DNA of 64,000 bases from Lysinibacillus cavernae (GTDB taxonomy: Bacteria; Bacillota; Bacilli; Bacillales_A; Planococcaceae): the NCBI RefSeq assembly GCF_009724685.1, contig NZ_WMEF01000006.1:62001-126000 (forward strand), in the 5' to 3' direction. Positions 60,445-64,000 of the stretch are shown in pieces (the first letter of the stretch is position 1; each line of letters begins with the position of its first letter). The notes beneath the pieces were generated by a model. That model saw only the letters and a list, made by a program, of their open reading frames with translations, was not told the origin of the DNA and ran no database searches. A program made the translations under genes and the position numbers.

Positions 60445-61746
60445 TTAAGCTTCTACTGTTTGTTCAGTCGCTGTTGCCTGCGTAATGGCTTGTTCTAAAT
60501 CAGCAATAATATCCTCTACTGCCTCTAAACCGATAGATAAGCGAATGAGCGACTCGGTTACGCCAGCTTGAATTAGTTCATCTGCTGATAATTGCTGATG
60601 TGTAGTGGATGCAGGGTGAATAATTAACGACTTGGCATCTCCTACATTTGCTACATGAGAGAATAGCTTTACATGATCAATCAGTTTTCGTCCAGCTTCA
60701 CGTCCACCTTTAATGCCAAATGTAAGCACAGAACCGAAGCCATTTTTTAAATATTTTTTTGCCAAATCATGTGTCGCAAAATCTTCAAGGCCATTATAGT
60801 TTACATACTCCACAGATGGGTGGTTACGTAAATATTCAGCAACTGCTAAAGCATTTTCATTATGTTTAGGGATACGCAAATGAAGCGTTTCTAAACCTTG
60901 CAATAAATTAAAGGCTGCATCTGCACTTAATGTTGGACCAAAATCACGTAATAACTGTACGCGGAGCTTCGTAGCAAAAGCAGCCGAAGCTGTATCAATT
61001 CCGTAACGTAAACCATGGTAAGAAGCATCTGGCTCCGTAAAACCTGGGAATCGTCCACCAGTCCAATCAAACTTACCAGCGTCTACAACAACACCACCTA
61101 AAGTTGTACCATGACCACCTATCCATTTAGTTGCTGAGTGAACAACAACATCTGCACCGTATTCAATTGGTGTAGATCCATAAGGAGAAGCAAATGTACT
61201 ATCAATAATTAATGGTATGCTATTGTCATGTGCAATTTTAGCTACCGCTTCAATATCTAAAACCTTTAAACTTGGATTACCATAAACTTCAGCAAAGACA
61301 GCTTTTGTTTTATCTGTAATCGCCGCTTTGAAATTTTCTGGGTTTGTTTCATCTACAAAAATTGTTTTAATACCGTAGTTTGGTAATGTGTTAGCAAATA
61401 AATTATAAGTACCACCATATAAAGAACTAGCTGCTACTATTTCATCGCCAGCTCCAGCTAGGTTTAAAATGGAAAATGCGATAGCCGCTGCACCAGATGA
61501 AAGTGCTACTGCTGCTGTTCCACCTTCCAATAAAGCCACACGTTTTTCAAAAACATCAACAGTCGGATTAGTAATACGTGTGTAAATGTTCCCCGCTTCC
61601 TCTAAGGCAAAAAGACGTTGCGCATGAGCAGTGTCCTTAAATACGAAAGCCGTTGAGCGATAGACAGGAACTGTTCGAGAGCCCGTCACTGGGTCAGGCT
61701 CTTGACCACCATGTAACAGCAATGTTTCAGGTTTAAAATTTGTCAT
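60445..61746 (-). CDS. metY: O-acetylhomoserine sulfhydrylase MetY
   Basis: A 433-residue PLP enzyme of the Cys/Met metabolism family. YTRITNPTVDVFEKRVALLEG binds the cofactor phosphate, VHSATKWIGGHG holds the Schiff-base Lys, and ASTTHQQLSADELIQAGV is a substrate block. Length and sequence fit O-acetylhomoserine aminocarboxypropyltransferase, which makes homocysteine directly from sulfide. It lies behind a complete SAM-I riboswitch and terminator, so it should be shut off when S-adenosylmethionine is plentiful. The hom gene downstream supplies its precursor. Confidence 0.93.
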   Translation of the reverse strand: MTNFKPETLLLHGGQEPDPVTGSRTVPVYRSTAFVFKDTAHAQRLFALEEAGNIYTRITNPTVDVFEKRVALLEGGTAAVALSSGAAAIAFSILNLAGAGDEIVAASSLYGGTYNLFANTLPNYGIKTIFVDETNPENFKAAITDKTKAVFAEVYGNPSLKVLDIEAVAKIAHDNSIPLIIDSTFASPYGSTPIEYGADVVVHSATKWIGGHGTTLGGVVVDAGKFDWTGGRFPGFTEPDASYHGLRYGIDTASAAFATKLRVQLLRDFGPTLSADAAFNLLQGLETLHLRIPKHNENALAVAEYLRNHPSVEYVNYNGLEDFATHDLAKKYLKNGFGSVLTFGIKGGREAGRKLIDHVKLFSHVANVGDAKSLIIHPASTTHQQLSADELIQAGVTESLIRLSIGLEAVEDIIADLEQAITQATATEQTVEA

Positions 61747-61807
61747 TGTGTACCTCCAATGGTTATTTTTTTACGATGGTACCGGAGATGAGGAGGATTT
61801 TTCTGTA

Positions 61808-61842
61808 GAAAACAAAAACCCCCTTCAGTTAAGAAGAGGGTT
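61808..61842 (-). terminator. Riboswitch-controlled terminator
   Basis: On the minus strand AACCCTCTTC (61833-61842) pairs with GAAGGGGGTT (61817-61826), followed by TTTGTTTT. It is the expression platform of the SAM riboswitch: ligand binding should favour it. Confidence 0.92.
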
Positions 61843-61861
61843 GCGGTTGCAAGTTTTCCTC

Positions 61862-61975
61862 CCCTTATCTGCCAGATCCAATAAGAATCTGTAGGAATTA
61901 GCACCTTAGTAAGTTCGTCACTTACTGGTTGCCGGGCATCATAGGGCCTATCCCTCCGCCGCTCTTGATAAGAGT
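61862..61975 (-). promoter_or_regulatory. SAM-I (S-box) riboswitch aptamer
   Basis: Read on the minus strand, P1 is formed by CTTATC (61967-61972) with GATAAG (61864-61869). The conserved core reads GAGGGATAGGCCC, then ATGATGCCCGGCAACC, and further on AAGGTGCTAATTCC and the P4 stem region. These are the signature residues of the SAM-I riboswitch. It controls metY by transcription termination. Confidence 0.95.
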
Positions 61976-62004
61976 ATGTGATTCAATTTCCATCGTTGTT
62001 ACAC

Positions 62005-62033
62005 AGTATAAACATAGAGATTTTTTCTGTCAA
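62005..62033 (-). promoter_or_regulatory. Sigma-A promoter of the metY riboswitch transcript
   Basis: On the minus strand TTGACA (62028-62033) and TATACT (62005-62010) are 17 bp apart, a near-consensus promoter. Transcription should start near 61998, about 25 nt before the aptamer. Confidence 0.88.
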
Positions 62034-62130
62034 TATGTAAATTTTATTTTTTCCGAAACTTCTGTCTGCTCTTATACGTAATATGAACGCATACACTATT
62101 TTTAGAAAAAATTTTGAGAGGAGTATTTTT

Positions 62131-62763
62131 ATGGTAAAAGCCGTGATCATTTTTCTTATTATCGGATATTTAATTGGCTGTATTCACGGCTCTAAAGTAG
62201 CACAATTTTTATCGGGGGTGGATTTAAAAAAAGCTGGCCATGGCAATGCTGGTGCCTCCAATGCTACGCTTTCCCTCGGCTGGAAATATGGCGTTTTAGT
62301 AGCCCTAATTGATATTGGCAAAGGCGTTGCCGCAATTATTGGTGCACACTTGTATTTAGCAGATATTACACATTTAACAGAAGAGCAAATATGGTTTCTA
62401 ACGTACATTATTGCTGCTGGGGTCATTTTGGGTCATAATTTCCCATTTTATATGGGCTTCAATGGTGGGAAAGGAACTGCATCCATTATCGGTATTTTAC
62501 TTGCTGTTGATTGGAAGATTGGTTTATTTGCACTTATTTTGTTTGTCATTTTATCCTTTGCAACAAACTATTTAATTGTCGGTGTACTAGAGTTTTATCT
62601 CGTTTTTTGTACAGCAACTTATTTATGGATTCCTGGATTCGGACCAACCATTATTGCTCTCCTTCTTTTTGGCATAGCGATGATCCTGCACATTGAAAAT
62701 TTTAAACGATTGGTCAATGGCACAGAGCCCAAAGTAACGTCTGCATTTAAGAAAAATAAATAA
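62131..62763 (+). CDS. PlsY-like glycerol-3-phosphate acyltransferase family protein
   Basis: A 210-residue polytopic membrane protein. The three PlsY loop motifs are present in altered form: GCIHGSKVAQ, then KKAGHGNAGASNATLSLGW (PlsY has GSGNxGATN), and LGHNFPFYMGFNGGKGTAS (PlsY has GHxFPxFLxFKGGKG). PlsY moves an acyl group from acyl phosphate to glycerol 3-phosphate. The substitutions suggest a paralogue with perhaps a different acceptor or reduced activity, not the main PlsY. ATG 62131 follows GAGAGGAG; the open frame extends 16 codons upstream without a ribosome site. Confidence 0.82.
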   Translation: MVKAVIIFLIIGYLIGCIHGSKVAQFLSGVDLKKAGHGNAGASNATLSLGWKYGVLVALIDIGKGVAAIIGAHLYLADITHLTEEQIWFLTYIIAAGVILGHNFPFYMGFNGGKGTASIIGILLAVDWKIGLFALILFVILSFATNYLIVGVLEFYLVFCTATYLWIPGFGPTIIALLLFGIAMILHIENFKRLVNGTEPKVTSAFKKNK

Positions 62764-62959
62764 TATTTTATGGATATTTTTGTATTTTGTGTGACCATGT
62801 ATTTTCTCTTTATACACTCATATCGCTGTAAAAAACACCAATTTTACACACATAGTCTTTCTACAATACAATAGACAAATTCTTATCTTAATAAAACATT
62901 TTACTGACCGATGTTATGGATAATAATCGTCATATTTATCGTAGAAAGGATGAGAAAAT

Positions 62960-64000
62960 ATGTCTACACCTGAACAAGAAGCTACGAAACGTAATTTAAA
63001 GCCACTATGGATTTGCTTGGCTTTCGCTTTATTAATCATCATTACCTTTTTACCTAATAACGGTGACTTACCTATAGCTGGACAACGAGCTTTAGCCATC
63101 TTAGCATTCGCAGTCATCCTTTGGGTAACAGAGGCAGTTTCATATCCTGTCAGCTCAGCTATGATCATTGCACTCGTAACGGTTTTACTAGGACTCGCTC
63201 CAACAATTGACGATCCTACCAATGAATTAGGTACAGCAGGTGCTTTAAAACTATCATTAAGTGGATTTAGTAATTCCGCTGTCGCATTAGTAGCAGCAGC
63301 TCTCTTTCTAGCAGCAGCAATGCAGATTACCAACTTACATAAACGACTTGCTCTCTGGATCCTTTCACTTGTAGGAACAAAAACGAAAGCTATTGTATTC
63401 GGTGCCATTTTAGTTTCTATAGCCCTCGCATTTTTTGTTCCTTCTGCTACAGCACGTGCTGGCGCAGTAGTGCCAATACTACTTGGAATGGTCGCAGCAT
63501 TTGGTTTACCGCGTGATAGCCGACTCGCTGCATTACTTGTCATTACTTCGGTACAAGCCGTCTCCATTTGGAATATCGGTATAAAGACTGCAGCTGCTCA
63601 AAATATGGTTGCTTTAAACTTTATTCAAGAACAATTTAATGTGAGCATTTCTTGGGGTGCTTGGCTGCTCTATGCTGCCCCCTTCTCAATCATTATGTCT
63701 GTAGCTTTATTTTTCATTATGATTGCTCTCATTAAGCCTGAGACTAATAATATCGAAGGTGGTAAAGAGGTAATCAAAAAACAACTTGCAGAGCTTGGCC
63801 CATTAAAAGCACCCGAAATTCGTTTAATCATTACATCGTTAGTTTTACTATTTTTCTGGGCAACTGAAGGTAAACTGCATCCATTTGACACAACAACTGT
63901 CACAATTATCGCTATAGCTATTCTATTAATGCCCAAAATCGGTGTTTATACGTGGAAAGAAGTTGAACCTCATATTCCATGGGGGACAATTATCGTTTTT
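62960..64000 (+). CDS. SLC13/DASS-family anion transporter (3' end outside window)
   Basis: At least 347 residues in the window, with no stop before its end. AGAAAGGATGAG precedes ATG 62960. The protein is a polytopic membrane transporter; LKLSLSGFSNSAVALVAAAL and FFVPSATARAGAVVPILLGM are blocks of the divalent anion:sodium symporter family (SLC13, CitT/YbhI-like). LWVTEAVSYPVSSAMIIAL is another. It should import or exchange dicarboxylates, citrate or sulfate; the substrate is undetermined. It is a separate unit from the PlsY-like gene. An antisense frame of 217 codons inside it is not a gene. Confidence 0.88.
   Translation, partial: MSTPEQEATKRNLKPLWICLAFALLIIITFLPNNGDLPIAGQRALAILAFAVILWVTEAVSYPVSSAMIIALVTVLLGLAPTIDDPTNELGTAGALKLSLSGFSNSAVALVAAALFLAAAMQITNLHKRLALWILSLVGTKTKAIVFGAILVSIALAFFVPSATARAGAVVPILLGMVAAFGLPRDSRLAALLVITSVQAVSIWNIGIKTAAAQNMVALNFIQEQFNVSISWGAWLLYAAPFSIIMSVALFFIMIALIKPETNNIEGGKEVIKKQLAELGPLKAPEIRLIITSLVLLFFWATEGKLHPFDTTTVTIIAIAILLMPKIGVYTWKEVEPHIPWGTIIVF

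Noticed and set aside
62914..63567. 217-codon minus-strand frame
   Set aside because: It lies antisense to the SLC13 transporter, has a composition dominated by Ala, Thr and Lys, and no ribosome site. The sense frame has clear membrane helices and family motifs.
1..64000. tRNA, rRNA, prophage or CRISPR loci
   Set aside because: No cloverleaf-like or rRNA sequence, no phage structural genes and no short direct-repeat array were seen on reading.

Overview
The window reads as chromosomal DNA of a low-GC, spore-forming-type Bacillota. The protein set (HemAT, HelD, UppP, an SLH-anchored surface protein, an epsilon-deaminating lysine dehydrogenase, several Spx/MarR/TetR regulators) and the style of the intergenic repeats point to Bacillaceae/Planococcaceae, most likely Lysinibacillus. 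That assignment is inference from remembered protein similarity; no search was run. There is no rRNA, tRNA, CRISPR array or prophage.

Layout. 1-8.5 kb: a truncated family 2 glycosyltransferase, then a large coiled-coil SF1 (Upf1-like) helicase coupled to an unrecognised partner, an FMN reductase, an SDR-like NAD-binding protein, and an SpsG-like gene. 8.5-12 kb: an SE1832-type small protein and an ABC-F ATPase behind a possible attenuator, then an Spx paralogue with a MarR gene behind tandem palindromes. 12-17.4 kb: an ECF sigma factor, a GAF-LuxR regulator, two tandem SDRs, and a TetR gene next to a DJ-1/PfpI gene whose promoter carries a perfect 35-bp palindrome. 17.6-28 kb: an SLH surface protein, M20 dipeptidase, nitroreductase, amidase-fold protein, DUF2804 protein, GDPD and HelD. 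28-41.5 kb: a tandem GNAT, a heterodimeric ABC exporter with one degenerate ATP site, an EamA permease, a PAS-GGDEF(degenerate)-EAL protein, a split ThrE exporter, a PdaC-like deacetylase and a beta-propeller protein. 41.7-46 kb: a decayed IS1182-type transposase, then an operon (aldehyde dehydrogenase, lysine 6-dehydrogenase, acyl-CoA dehydrogenase) that fits lysine breakdown towards glutaryl-CoA and crotonyl-CoA. 46.7-64 kb: an AIM24 protein, 2-hydroxyacid dehydrogenase, HemAT, UppP, metallophosphoesterase, a second acyl-CoA dehydrogenase, a two-component system with a tiny membrane ORF between regulator and kinase, EamA, homoserine dehydrogenase, a possible Panacea/DUF4065-like protein, MetY under a complete SAM-I riboswitch, a PlsY-like protein and a truncated SLC13 transporter.

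Most genes are ordinary core or accessory chromosome genes separated by clear intrinsic terminators. The parts least explained by known families are the helicase/partner pair, the 39-codon membrane ORF in the two-component operon, the ABC-F leader with mutually exclusive hairpins, the palindromic operators, and four or five intergenic elements that look like members of dispersed repeat families. No single locus is clearly a new system; the helicase pair and the small ORFs are the best candidates.
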